Assembly: GCA_023511295.1 (NCBI GenBank)
Contig: JAIMBT010000015.1
Coordinates: forward strand, 1 to 64,000
Source: Alicyclobacillus sp.
GTDB lineage: Bacteria > Bacillota > Bacilli > Alicyclobacillales > Alicyclobacillaceae
Length of the DNA: 64,000 nt
Direction: 5' to 3'
The notes below the pieces were generated by a model. It searched no databases, had not been told where the DNA came from, and worked only from the letters and a program-made list of their open reading frames with translations. Position numbers and translations under genes: made by a program. Shown piece by piece: positions 41,308 to 51,059 of the stretch (position 1 is the first letter of the stretch; every line of letters begins with the position of its first letter).

Positions 41308-41425
41308 TATACTGACTGCCCGCCGAACGGGCGAGTCCGATAGAAACCGGCGTAATCCAATGCGAAATCCGGGGCAGTACGGCCCGGCTTTCGCGGCGGT
41401 TTGCGCCGGTTTTTGCTTTTTGCGG
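41308..41425 (+). promoter_or_regulatory. Structured leader/terminator region before dabB
   Basis: After a TATACT element (41308-41313), three helices are predicted: GCCCG/CGGGC (41318-41332), a 12-bp arm 41362-41373 with 41383-41394 (one mismatch), nested in AAACCGGCG (41344-41352) pairing with CGCCGGTTT (41404-41412). T-runs follow (41410-41414 and later). It may end the DUF2294 transcript or act as an attenuator or riboswitch for dabBA. The class is not recognised. Confidence 0.5.
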
Positions 41426-41485
41426 CAGCGGCTTCGTTGCCAAACCGCTCGACATCCTTTCCACCGTTGAAAAGGAGGACCTAAG

Positions 41486-43045
41486 ATGCGCGACATCGCG
41501 TGGGGATGGCTTTGGATGGCGCCGTGGGTCCTGGTGCTCCTCAGCGCCGCTGCGACGATGGTGCCCAACCGCAGGCGCCAATCGACGCGCGTGGGGCGCC
41601 TTGTGCTCCTGCACACCGGACTGCTCTGGCTGCCTGTCCTCGCGTCGCTCGCGGGGTTGCTCTTCGCCCCTGCCCCCGTCGTTTGGGGGCCGTGGCGGCT
41701 GGACCGGCTGGGCTTCGGCCTGTCCCTCTACATCGCCTTGTTGAGCCTCATGATTCAGGCTTTTTCCGTCCGGTACTTGCATGGAGATCGGGCGTATGCC
41801 CGCTACTTCGCAGGGCTCACCGGGGTGACCGCAGCGGCGGCGGCCACGTGGATGAGCGGCAACCTCGTGCTCTTTGCCTGCGGCTGGGCGGCGATGGGTT
41901 TCTTCCTCGTCTGGCTCATCGCCTCAAAGCGCGAGTGGGCCCCCGTCCGCGCCGTCGTCTCCCTGTCCGCAGCCTGCTTCGCGACGAGTGCGTTGTCGGT
42001 TGCCGCCGCGGTGGTGTGGCTGGCGCTCGCCACGGGGTCGTGGAACCGGATGACGGCCATCCACCACGCTGCCACCCTGTCGCCGGAGGTGCGCCTCGGC
42101 ATCAGCCTGTTGCTCGTCCTCGCCGCCTTGATTCAAGCGGGCGGCTGGCCGTTCCAGCGCTGGTTGATGGAGTCCGCTGTCACGCCGACCCCGGTGTCCG
42201 CCGTGATGCACGCCGGCCTCGTCAACGCTGGCGGCCTGCTGCTCACCCGCATGGCCCCAGTGTTTGACGGGAGCGGCCTCGCGGGGCACCTGGTGCTGCT
42301 TGGCTTTGCCTGGCTGTCGGTCGCCATCGGCACCGGGGCGATGCTGGTGCACGCCGACTACAAGCGCCAACTCGTCGCCTCCACGATGGCGCAGATGGGC
42401 CTGATGCTCGTCCAATGTGCCCTCGGCGTGTACAGTGCCGCCGTCGTGCACCTCGTGTTGCACGGGCTGTTCAAGGCCACGCTGTTCATGCGATCCGGTT
42501 CGGTCGTCCCCCGCCCAGACCAGCCGCGGCTGACGGCTTCAGTACACCCGCCGCGTGCGGGCCGCGCCGTTTCCGCCGTCGGCATGGTCGCGCTCGCGGT
42601 CATACTCGGCGCCGCGTACTGGGCCTGGCAGCCCGGGTCACCGACCCGGGCCCTCAGCGGCCTGTTTCTTGGAGCTGGTATCGCGCTGGCCTGGCGACAA
42701 CTTGCCGCCGTGCGGGCCGGCCGATGGCTCGGCCTCGCTGGCGTCGCCGGTGCGGTGATGGTCGCGGAGTGGGTCCGCGCCCACCTCGACATCTGGGTGC
42801 AGACCGCGCTGCCGGCGGCCCATACCAACCTCGGAACCAGCGCAACCCTCGCCGTGACCGTCATGGCGTTCGTGCTGTTCGCGGGGACCGCGCTCGCCTT
42901 TGCGGTCGCGCACACCCGTCCGACCGCGCGCGCCGCGATGCGCCTGTACCTGTGGCTAGCGGCGCTCGGCGAGGCCCGTGGCGCCGCGGTCGAACCGCAC
43001 CCACAGTACCTGGCGGACTACGCAAAGGAGGCGGTGCTCAAATGA
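41486..43045 (+). CDS. dabB: NuoL-like membrane subunit of a DAB inorganic-carbon transporter
   Basis: A 519-residue polytopic protein of the NADH dehydrogenase subunit L (proton-pumping antiporter-like) family: helix with GWPFQRWLMESAVTPTPVSA and HADYKRQLVASTMAQMG. It directly precedes the DUF2309 gene with an ATGA overlap, the arrangement of the DabB-DabA pair that concentrates bicarbonate or CO2. AAAAGGAGG precedes the ATG. Confidence 0.92.
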   Translation: MRDIAWGWLWMAPWVLVLLSAAATMVPNRRRQSTRVGRLVLLHTGLLWLPVLASLAGLLFAPAPVVWGPWRLDRLGFGLSLYIALLSLMIQAFSVRYLHGDRAYARYFAGLTGVTAAAAATWMSGNLVLFACGWAAMGFFLVWLIASKREWAPVRAVVSLSAACFATSALSVAAAVVWLALATGSWNRMTAIHHAATLSPEVRLGISLLLVLAALIQAGGWPFQRWLMESAVTPTPVSAVMHAGLVNAGGLLLTRMAPVFDGSGLAGHLVLLGFAWLSVAIGTGAMLVHADYKRQLVASTMAQMGLMLVQCALGVYSAAVVHLVLHGLFKATLFMRSGSVVPRPDQPRLTASVHPPRAGRAVSAVGMVALAVILGAAYWAWQPGSPTRALSGLFLGAGIALAWRQLAAVRAGRWLGLAGVAGAVMVAEWVRAHLDIWVQTALPAAHTNLGTSATLAVTVMAFVLFAGTALAFAVAHTRPTARAAMRLYLWLAALGEARGAAVEPHPQYLADYAKEAVLK

Positions 43046-45981
43046 GTCAACGCGAACAGCACTCGACCCACGGGCACGCCCACCGGGTGCAGACGGGTGG
43101 CCCGAAGGCGACGCGTGAACCGGTGGCCGCCACCGGATCAAATGTTCAAACGCTGTCGCACCCGGACTGGCAGGAACTCGTCCGCAACTCCGCGGATGCC
43201 ATCGCGCCACTTTGGCCCATCGCTACCTTCATCGCTCGCCATCCATGGCCGGAGTTGGAACACCACCCGTATGCCGAGGTCGCCCATTGGTTGCGGGACG
43301 CACAGGGAATCCACCTGCACCCACCGGCTTCTGTCGTGGAATCCGCCGTCGCAAACGGCGAGGTTGCACCGCACCACCTGACGCGGCGGCTGAACGCGTG
43401 GCTCGACGCGCAGCCGGTGCCAATGCCGCGCGACGCCGCGGAGCGCGCCTGCCTGGCGCTGCTCTGGACGTTTCAAACGGACCTTCCGCCCGCGAGCGCG
43501 ACCGCCGAAGCGCTGGCAGACACCCTCCTGCAGGATTCGGGCGCACACGCGCGTTGGCAGGAGGCCACCCATCCGACGCGTACTCGCTGGACGGTTACGC
43601 CACTCAGCAAACGGCTCGACGGCGCCGCAAAGGCGCAATCGCAGGACCGAGACGTGCGGGAGAGGCGGGGTGCTTCCGCGCGCGGGCTCGCCCACGAGTT
43701 GGACGTTCAGACCATCCGCTTCTGCAAGCTGTTCTTTGACGACGGGCAAGCCAGCTGGCCCCTGCCTGGCCGCGAGGCGGGGTTCTACGCCGCGTGGCGC
43801 CAGCTGACCCCCCTCCAGCCAGGGCTGCCTCGCCGGGTGCGTCAGCAGATTGACCATTGGCCGAAAACGCCGGCCGACGCCCTCGAACGCGCTCTGGTGG
43901 CGTTGGACGTACCGGCGGCGGACTGGGAAGGGTACTTGCGTGCACACCTGCTGGCACTACCGGGATGGGCCGGGTGGGCGCTGTGGCAATCGCGCGGTGC
44001 GGGGCGCGAGCCGAGTCTCCTCCTCGAGTACCTGGCGGTGCGCGTCTCGCTCGAGTGGGCACTGTGCGCAGATCATCTCGACACGCGCGGCGGCGAGCCA
44101 CTCCGAGGTGCGGTCCGCGATGCGGACACCAGCCGGCGCCAGGCAGACGCGCGCCGATTCGCCGCGCAGTTGATTGCAACGTGGCTCCGAGACGGCGGCG
44201 TACGCGCCGAAGACTGGAGTGCCATGACGGCGGATTCCCAGGTCGCATGCCTCGATTGGCTGCGGCGGTTTGTCGAGACGGACCGGTGGCTGTTGTGGCT
44301 TGAAGCGTGGGAGGACGCACAGGCTGACCAACTGCGCGCGGCCATCGCCGAAACGCGACCCGAAGACGGTCCATCGAGACGAGGCGGCCTCGAGCGAACC
44401 TTGGCGAAAACGACGGACGCGGTGCGAGAACCGGCGAAAGGCGGCGCAAAAGGAGCGGCCGGGGCGGCAGACCGCCCAGCAGCGCAGCTGCTCCTGTGTA
44501 TCGACGTCCGGTCTGCCATCTTCCGACACTACCTGGAAGCGGCCGGGCCGTTTGAGACGTACGGGTGTGCGGGATTCTTCAACCTGCCCATTCGGACGCG
44601 CGGGCTCGACAGCGACTACGCGCACCCCGCCTGCCCGCCGATTGTGCATCCGGTCGTCGAAGTGGCGGAGACCTTGGCGACGGACGGACGCGACTACCGG
44701 CGGCGGCGCAACGGGGCGCGCATCGTCGCGGAGATGTTCAAGAAGGCCAAGCACAGCGCCTTGGTCAGCCTGGCCCTGCCGGAACTGAGCGGACCGTGGC
44801 TCGGCGTGCACACCCTGTTCCGGACGGTCTTGCCTGCGCGTACGGGACGGTGGATGCGCGCCTTCAACCGGGCGGCCAGCGATAAGCCGGCGACGGAACT
44901 CTCGTTACGGCGCCCGCACGAACCCCAGGAAACCCACTCCGAGGTGTCCGGTCTGCCGATTGGGATGACGACGGAGGAGATGGTGGACATCGCGGCAGGA
45001 CTATTCCAGAGCATCGGCCTGTCAGAATTTGCGCCGCTGGTCGTGATCTGCGGGCACGAAGGCGAGAGCACCAACAACCCGCACGCCTCGTCCCTCGACT
45101 GCGGAGCGTGCGGTGGGGCGGCCGGCCAATACAACGCCCGTGCTTTTGCCGCGATGTGCAACCTGCCCGAGGTGCGAGAGGGGCTCGCCGAGGCCGGGTT
45201 CGTGATTCCGGGAGAAACCGTGTTTGCGGCGGCCGAGCACATCACCACGACCGACGCGCTGCGCTGGTTGGACGTGCCACCGCTCCCACCGGCTGCCCGA
45301 AGTGCGTTCCGCAGCCTCGAGGACGTGCTGCTGGAGGTCCGGCATGCGGCCAACCAGGCGCGCATCGCGCAGCTGCCGGTTGTTCAGCCGCGGATTCGAC
45401 CGTTTGACGAAGCCGACCGCCGGGCGGCGGATTGGAGCGAGGTACGCCCAGAGTGGGGCCTCGCTGGAAACGCGGCGTTTGTCATCGGGCGCCGCCAGCT
45501 CACCGCACGCTTCCCGCTCGACGGCCGCGTATTCTTGCATGACTACGACTGGCGGATGGATCTGCACGGAGACCGCCTCGCCTCGATTGTCGCCGGGCCG
45601 GTCACGGTCGGCCAGTGGATCAACCTGCAATACCTGGCGTCGACCACCGCCCCGCACATCCACGGCAGCGGAAGCAAAACGACGCAGACCGTCACCGGCG
45701 GAGTTGGCGTCATGCAGGGCAACGGCAGTGATCTCCTCCCTGGCCTGCCTTGGCAGTCAGTGGCGGCGTCAGACGACGCGCTCTTCCATCGCCCGCTGCG
45801 CCTCTTGGTGGTGATGGAGGTGCCGGACGAAGCGGTCACGCAACTTCTGGAGCGGGACGCTGCATTCCGGCAAAAGGTACAAAACGGCTGGTTGCGCCTC
45901 GCGTCCGTGAACCCGGTCACGGGCGAATGGCGCGACTGGGGCGCGGCAGCGAGTTCAGTGTCCTTGGTCACGGCGGGGTGA
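43042..45981 (+). CDS. dabA: DUF2309 zinc protein, catalytic subunit of the DAB transporter
   Basis: 979 residues. Key ligands of the beta-carbonic-anhydrase-like zinc site are found: Cys486 and Asp488 in LLLCIDVRS, His672 in CGHEGEST and Cys687 in LDCGACGG. The His-to-Cys spacing of 15 equals that of the characterised DabA (His524/Cys539), so the site looks intact. With DabB it should trap CO2 as bicarbonate. The N-terminus is His-rich (EQHSTHGHAH). Confidence 0.95.
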   Translation: MSQREQHSTHGHAHRVQTGGPKATREPVAATGSNVQTLSHPDWQELVRNSADAIAPLWPIATFIARHPWPELEHHPYAEVAHWLRDAQGIHLHPPASVVESAVANGEVAPHHLTRRLNAWLDAQPVPMPRDAAERACLALLWTFQTDLPPASATAEALADTLLQDSGAHARWQEATHPTRTRWTVTPLSKRLDGAAKAQSQDRDVRERRGASARGLAHELDVQTIRFCKLFFDDGQASWPLPGREAGFYAAWRQLTPLQPGLPRRVRQQIDHWPKTPADALERALVALDVPAADWEGYLRAHLLALPGWAGWALWQSRGAGREPSLLLEYLAVRVSLEWALCADHLDTRGGEPLRGAVRDADTSRRQADARRFAAQLIATWLRDGGVRAEDWSAMTADSQVACLDWLRRFVETDRWLLWLEAWEDAQADQLRAAIAETRPEDGPSRRGGLERTLAKTTDAVREPAKGGAKGAAGAADRPAAQLLLCIDVRSAIFRHYLEAAGPFETYGCAGFFNLPIRTRGLDSDYAHPACPPIVHPVVEVAETLATDGRDYRRRRNGARIVAEMFKKAKHSALVSLALPELSGPWLGVHTLFRTVLPARTGRWMRAFNRAASDKPATELSLRRPHEPQETHSEVSGLPIGMTTEEMVDIAAGLFQSIGLSEFAPLVVICGHEGESTNNPHASSLDCGACGGAAGQYNARAFAAMCNLPEVREGLAEAGFVIPGETVFAAAEHITTTDALRWLDVPPLPPAARSAFRSLEDVLLEVRHAANQARIAQLPVVQPRIRPFDEADRRAADWSEVRPEWGLAGNAAFVIGRRQLTARFPLDGRVFLHDYDWRMDLHGDRLASIVAGPVTVGQWINLQYLASTTAPHIHGSGSKTTQTVTGGVGVMQGNGSDLLPGLPWQSVAASDDALFHRPLRLLVVMEVPDEAVTQLLERDAAFRQKVQNGWLRLASVNPVTGEWRDWGAAASSVSLVTAG

Positions 45982-46118
45982 GCGGCCGCCAGCGGTGGAC
46001 GGGTAGGTCAACCCGGATGCAACGGGGCGCATTCAGGTCACCCCCGTGTCCAGGACCATCCCATTTCCACTCCCCAGTACGTCCAAGACGCGCTGTCGTT
46101 CGCCCCGCCGGATAGCCA

Positions 46119-47252
46119 TCAGGTCGACGGCACCATCACCAGGCGGTTGACCTCGCCGCGGTCCAGTCGGTCGAACCCGTCGTTGATGTCGTCCAGCGAA
46201 ATGTGGCCGGACAGCAAGCGGTTGACCGGCAGGCGGCCGCGTCGGTACATCTCTAAATAGCGCGGGATGTCGCGCGACGGGACACAACTTCCCACATAGG
46301 ACCCTTTGAGCGTCCGCTCCTCGGCCGTCAACAGCGCAGGTGACAGCGCGAAGCGGGCATCTGGATGGGGAAGGCCGGTCGTCACCGTCATTCCGCCGCG
46401 GCGGGTCACCCGAAACGCGGTTTCGAGCGCCGCCACCGCGCCCGCCGTCTCGATGGCGAATTCGACGCCCCCTCCCGTGGCGGCTTGGACCTGTGGTGCG
46501 ACGTCGGGATCACGTGCGTCAAACACGTCCGTCGCACCGAGCGTCTCAGCCAGGCGCAACTTCGCCGGGTTCACGTCGATGGCCACAATCCGCCTCGCCC
46601 CCGCCGCCGCCGCACCGAGCAGCGCAGCAAGTCCCACACCGCCGAGGCCAATCACGGCAACCAGCGCCCCTGCCGGGACGCGCGCCGTGTTCACGACGGC
46701 GCCCACGCCGGTCATCACCGCGCAGCCGAAGACGGCCAGTTCGTCAAATGGGACGTCTGGCGGAACGCGGACCAGCGAATGCTGGGACATCACGGCATAT
46801 TCGGCGAAGGCGGAGACGCCGAGGTGGTGGTGCAGGGAATCACCGTCCTCCGCGTGCAGGCGGCGCGCGCCAGACAACAGGGTACCACGCGCGTTCGCTT
46901 CCGCGCCGGCCTCGCACAGGTTCGGGCGCCCTTCCTGACACGGCCCGCAGTGCCCGCAGCTGGGGACGAAGGCGCACACCACGTGATCTCCGGGCTGCAA
47001 CCGGTCGACACCGGGCCCCACATCTACCACTTCGCCGGCCGCCTCGTGACCCAACACCATCGGCACCGGCCGCGGGCGGCTGCCGTTGATGACCGACAAG
47101 TCCGAGTGGCATAGCCCGGCCGCGCGAATGCGGATGAGCACCTCCCCGTACCCCGGTTCCTCCAAAGAAACCGGTCGGACCTCCAGCGGCCGACTCGCTG
47201 CATACGGTGCCGGTTTGCCGATGGCAGTTAGAACCGCTGCCCTGGTCTGCAT
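46119..47252 (-). CDS. Zinc-dependent alcohol dehydrogenase (MDR family)
   Basis: 377 residues. Catalytic zinc ligands are in AGLCHSDLS and GHEAAGEV, the structural zinc Cys cluster is CGHCGPCQEGRPNLC, and the NAD-binding GLGGVG follows. It resembles class III/benzyl-alcohol type dehydrogenases. Substrate unknown. GGGAGGG precedes the ATG. It stands alone, convergent with dabA. Confidence 0.93.
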   Translation of the reverse strand: MQTRAAVLTAIGKPAPYAASRPLEVRPVSLEEPGYGEVLIRIRAAGLCHSDLSVINGSRPRPVPMVLGHEAAGEVVDVGPGVDRLQPGDHVVCAFVPSCGHCGPCQEGRPNLCEAGAEANARGTLLSGARRLHAEDGDSLHHHLGVSAFAEYAVMSQHSLVRVPPDVPFDELAVFGCAVMTGVGAVVNTARVPAGALVAVIGLGGVGLAALLGAAAAGARRIVAIDVNPAKLRLAETLGATDVFDARDPDVAPQVQAATGGGVEFAIETAGAVAALETAFRVTRRGGMTVTTGLPHPDARFALSPALLTAEERTLKGSYVGSCVPSRDIPRYLEMYRRGRLPVNRLLSGHISLDDINDGFDRLDRGEVNRLVMVPST

Positions 47253-47351
47253 GCGAAATCCCTCCCCTGTGCGCGGCTGCTTCGTGCGCGCATTCTGAGA
47301 CTTCCATTTTATCACACATTGAACAGGACATCGGGACCGAAAGACAACAAA

Positions 47352-47392
47352 ATGGACGCCGCCGGTCCTTGGGGGGACCGGCGCACGTCCAT
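47352..47392 (-). terminator. Terminator after glxK
   Basis: A long stem (ATGGACG...CGTCCAT plus CGCCGGTCC/GGACCGGCG, 47352-47392) is followed on the minus strand by ATTTTGTTG. It ends the sugar-acid operon. Confidence 0.75.
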
Positions 47393-47404
47393 CACTCGAC
47401 CCGC

Positions 47405-48595
47405 TCAGTTCGCGCGGACGTTGACGCGGAGCAGGCGCGCGATGTTTTCTGCCGCCCCAAACAGCAGCGGTTCGGCTTCCTCCATCGCTTCGGCGAGTGT
47501 CATCGGCCGCGATACAATGGAATGCAGACTCACGAAGTGGTCGTACAGCGCCTCCACCCCATGGCCCAACCCGCCGGACAGAAGGATGGCCTTCGCCCCG
47601 TGCTTCGCCGCCACCTGCGCGACGTAGAACGGCACCTTCCCGAACAAGGTTTGGTAATCACTCTGGCCCTCCCCGGTGAAGGCGAAATCGGCGCCTTGCA
47701 TCTTCTCCTCGAGTCCGACCGCGTCCCCCACGAGCTTTGCGCCGGGTACCAAGTGGGCGCCCAGCAGCAGAAAGGCGAACCCCAGTCCCCCCGCTGCACC
47801 GGCACCTGGGACCTCGTGCAGGTGCGACTCTGTCACCGCTTGAATCCGCGTCGCGAGGTTCATTAAACCGGCGTCCAGGCGCTGCACCTGTTCAGGCGTC
47901 GCCCCTTTCTGCGGACCGAAGATCGCCGACGCGCCGCGCTCGCCGCAGAGCGGGTTGTCCACGTCGCACGCCACCTGAATCTCGCTCTCCCATACCCGTT
48001 TGTCCAGGGTATCGAGCCGCACCTCGGCGATGTCGGACAACGCGCCACCGACCGGCGGCACGGGCCGTCCGCTGGCGTCGAGGAACACCGCTCCGAGCGC
48101 CTGCAACAGGCCGATACCACCGTCGTTCGTCGCACTCCCGCCGAGGCCGACGATGAACCGCCGGTACCCCGCGTCGAGCGCGTGGCGGAGCACTTCGCCG
48201 AGCCCGTACGTGGTCGTCCGCTCTGGGTTGCGCTGCTCAGCGGGGACCATCGGCAAGCCGGCCACGCTCGCCACCTCCACAATGGCGGTCGGTACGCCCG
48301 CCCCAGCCGGCTCGGACCGGGCCACGGTTGCCACTCCCGGAGCCGGTCCGGGGCCCATCGTGCCGTATCGCGCCGCCACGGGGTGTCCGAGCGGTCCCGT
48401 GACCGTCACGTCGATCACGCTCCCGGACGCGGCCTGGACAATCGCTTCGACGGTGCCCTCCCCGCCGTCCGCCATCGGGACGACTTCGACCGTTGCCGTC
48501 GGGAAGACCTTGTGCACGGCCTGCTTCACGATGGTTCCGACTTCCCAGGCCGTGAGACTCCCTTTAAACGAATCTGAAGCGATCACGATCTTCAT
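47405..48595 (-). CDS. glxK: Glycerate kinase (GlxK/GarK type)
   Basis: 396 residues; phosphorylates D-glycerate. Motifs: ASDSFKGSLTAWEVG, MADGGEGTVEA and GLGGSATNDGGIGLLQALG. GGAGGGG lies before the ATG at 48595. It is the last gene of the DeoR-dtnK-pdxA2-MFS operon. Confidence 0.95.
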   Translation of the reverse strand: MKIVIASDSFKGSLTAWEVGTIVKQAVHKVFPTATVEVVPMADGGEGTVEAIVQAASGSVIDVTVTGPLGHPVAARYGTMGPGPAPGVATVARSEPAGAGVPTAIVEVASVAGLPMVPAEQRNPERTTTYGLGEVLRHALDAGYRRFIVGLGGSATNDGGIGLLQALGAVFLDASGRPVPPVGGALSDIAEVRLDTLDKRVWESEIQVACDVDNPLCGERGASAIFGPQKGATPEQVQRLDAGLMNLATRIQAVTESHLHEVPGAGAAGGLGFAFLLLGAHLVPGAKLVGDAVGLEEKMQGADFAFTGEGQSDYQTLFGKVPFYVAQVAAKHGAKAILLSGGLGHGVEALYDHFVSLHSIVSRPMTLAEAMEEAEPLLFGAAENIARLLRVNVRAN

Positions 48596-48634
48596 CTTTG
48601 CCCCTCCAGCTCCGGAAGAGATCAATGTACGCGT

Positions 48635-49927
48635 TTACTCTTTGCCGGCTCCGGTTGCAAGCGACGCGCCAGATCCGTGCGCGACCTTGCCCGAGCGGTC
48701 GGTGCCGAGCGCGAACGAGATGATGGCCGCGATGACCAGGAATGCCGCGAGCACCAGAAACCCGGCGAAACTGTTGTGCGTCGCGCCCTTGACGTAGCCC
48801 ACGATGTAGGGGCCCAAGAACCCGCCGAGGTTCCCAAGCGCGTTGATGAGTCCCATCGCCGCCCCCACCAGCTCAATGCGAAGCAACGCACTCGGAATCG
48901 CCCAGAACGGGCCGTACGGGCCATACACGCCGATGGCCGCGATGCACAGGAAGATCATCTGACCGACGGCGCCGTGCACAAACAGCTGACCGATGACCAG
49001 ACCCGCTGCCCCGATGAGCGCCGGGATGGCGACGTGCGCCTGCCGCTTGCCCCGCTTGTCGGACAGAGCCGAGTTGACCACCATGGACACGAGCGCACAG
49101 AAATATGGGATGGCGGACAACCAGCCCACCGTTGCGGAGCTCGTCACGCCGTGGAACGATTTCACCACGGACGGAAGCCACAGGCTGAATCCGTAAAAGC
49201 CGCTCATCCAGAAGAAATACGCCACAATCAGCCACAGGACCGTCTTGTTGCCGAAGGCCGCTTTGTACCCGGCACTTGGCGCCTTCTCCGCATCCTCTTT
49301 GGCCATCGTCGTCTCGATGTACTGCCGCTCTTCCGGGGACACCCACTTGGCCTGACTCGGCTTGTCGGAAATGGCAAACCACCACACGATGCCCCAGATG
49401 ATGGGCGGCAAACCTTCAATGATGAACACCGTGCGCCAGCTCATAAAGGTGAGCAGCCACCCGGAAATCGGTGCCATAATCATCGCTGAAACCGGCAGAC
49501 ATGCCATCCACAAGGCGTTGGCCCGCGCGCGTTCCCGCGTGGGAAACCAGGAGGCGAGCAGGACCAACACCGCCGGCCACACGCCGCCTTCAAAGATACC
49601 GAGCACAAACCGCGCCAGGTACAACTGGCCTACGCTCTGGACCAAACCGTTCGCCATTGCCGAGAGGCCCCAGAGCATCATCAGGATGAAGACGACCTTC
49701 CGGGCGCTCCAGCGGCTTGCCAGAAGCCCACCGGGAATCTGCAGAATCATGTAACCGACAAAGAAGATGCCGGATGCCAGGCCGGTGGCCGCGCTGGACA
49801 GGTGAAAGCTGTTCCCGATATACGGGAGAATCATCGACACGTTGATGCGGTCCATGTACGCCAACATATACATGATAGCAGCAATCGGAATGATAAAGCC
49901 CCAACGCCTTGCCGGGATGTTGTTCAT
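48635..49927 (-). CDS. MFS transporter, anion:cation symporter family
   Basis: A 430-residue, 12-helix protein: DRINVSMILPYIG and FFVGYMILQIPGGLLASR are typical of the ACS group that imports sugar acids such as galactonate or tartrate. GAGGGG precedes the ATG. In this operon it is the likely importer of the four-carbon acid. Confidence 0.92.
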   Translation of the reverse strand: MNNIPARRWGFIIPIAAIMYMLAYMDRINVSMILPYIGNSFHLSSAATGLASGIFFVGYMILQIPGGLLASRWSARKVVFILMMLWGLSAMANGLVQSVGQLYLARFVLGIFEGGVWPAVLVLLASWFPTRERARANALWMACLPVSAMIMAPISGWLLTFMSWRTVFIIEGLPPIIWGIVWWFAISDKPSQAKWVSPEERQYIETTMAKEDAEKAPSAGYKAAFGNKTVLWLIVAYFFWMSGFYGFSLWLPSVVKSFHGVTSSATVGWLSAIPYFCALVSMVVNSALSDKRGKRQAHVAIPALIGAAGLVIGQLFVHGAVGQMIFLCIAAIGVYGPYGPFWAIPSALLRIELVGAAMGLINALGNLGGFLGPYIVGYVKGATHNSFAGFLVLAAFLVIAAIISFALGTDRSGKVAHGSGASLATGAGKE

Positions 49928-50000
49928 CTGTGTCCCCTCAATTCTCATGAAGTCGCTTACAAATCTGGGTGAGGGGCGCGCGGGGCGCCCGCACAGAACC

Positions 50001-51014
50001 TCAGGTGAGTTTGACCCCTGCTTTCGCGTACTGCGCACCGACCTTGACGGCTTCAATCATGCTGACCGGGCTCGCGATGCCTTTGCCGGCGATGTCGAAT
50101 GCGGTCCCATGATCCACGCTCGTCCGCAGGATGGGCAGGCCCAGCGTCACACTCACGGTCCGCTCGAAGTCCATCACCTTGGCGGCGATGTGGCCCTGGT
50201 CGTGGTACAGGGAAAGGACGGCGTCGAACCGGCCGAGCCGCGCCATGTGAAAGACGGAGTCCGCTGGAACTGGACCCGTCACACGCCATCCGTGCGCCTG
50301 CGCCTCGAGGACCGCCGGGGTGACACCCTCGACCTCCTCCGTGCCGAACAGTCCGTGTTCACCCGCGTGCGGATTCAATCCGGCCACCGCCAGGTGGGGA
50401 TTTTCGTAACCGAGCTGCTTGAGCGCCCCGAGGCTCTTCTCAATCCCCGCGAGTACCCGGTCCTTGGTCACCAGCTTGCACGCTTCGGCAAGTGAGACGT
50501 GGCGCGTTAGGAAGAAGATCTTCACGTTCAGAATCGAGAACATGGTCATCTCGTCCTTGGCGCCGGTCAGGTCAGCAAACATCTCGGTGTGGCCGATGTA
50601 CGGCACGTTCGCCGCCTTCAGCGACTCCTTGTTGATGGGTGCCGTAACCACCGCATCGACCACCCCGTCCATCGCGAGTTCAATCGCCTTGCGAATGTAC
50701 CCAAACGCGGCAGCGCCAGACTCGGCCTGGACCTGGCCGAGCTTCAGCTGAGAGACGTCCATCAAGCCGAGGTCGAGGACGTCGATGGTCCCGAACTGAA
50801 ACTGCGCCTCCGCCGGATGACCTATCCGGCGGACGTGAGCCGCTAAGCCGGAGAAGCGAATGGCGTCTTCGAGGATACTCGCGTCCCCGACCACCATCGA
50901 TCTCGCGACATCGAACACCTCTGCATCCAAGACCGCGCGCGCTGTGATTTCCGGGCCAATCCCGGACGGGTCACCCATGGTCAACGCGAGGACAGGTTTC
51001 TCAGTTGCTGTCAT
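50001..51014 (-). CDS. pdxA2: PdxA2-type 4-phospho-sugar-acid dehydrogenase
   Basis: 337 residues of the PdxA family: MGDPSGIGPEI, TAPINKESL, YIGHTEMFADL and LYHDQGHIAAK (metal-binding His). Members beside a four-carbon acid kinase oxidise and decarboxylate D-threonate/D-erythronate 4-phosphate to DHAP. GGAG lies before the ATG. Confidence 0.93.
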   Translation of the reverse strand: MTATEKPVLALTMGDPSGIGPEITARAVLDAEVFDVARSMVVGDASILEDAIRFSGLAAHVRRIGHPAEAQFQFGTIDVLDLGLMDVSQLKLGQVQAESGAAAFGYIRKAIELAMDGVVDAVVTAPINKESLKAANVPYIGHTEMFADLTGAKDEMTMFSILNVKIFFLTRHVSLAEACKLVTKDRVLAGIEKSLGALKQLGYENPHLAVAGLNPHAGEHGLFGTEEVEGVTPAVLEAQAHGWRVTGPVPADSVFHMARLGRFDAVLSLYHDQGHIAAKVMDFERTVSVTLGLPILRTSVDHGTAFDIAGKGIASPVSMIEAVKVGAQYAKAGVKLT

Positions 51015-51059
51015 GTATCCCACTCCAATGTGTTCAATCTCGGCGACAGGCCGCCCGGC

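Noticed and set aside
42415-43041. Upstream extension of dabA to 1188 codons
   Set aside because: The extension lies over the dabB coding region; ATGA at 43042 is the natural start.
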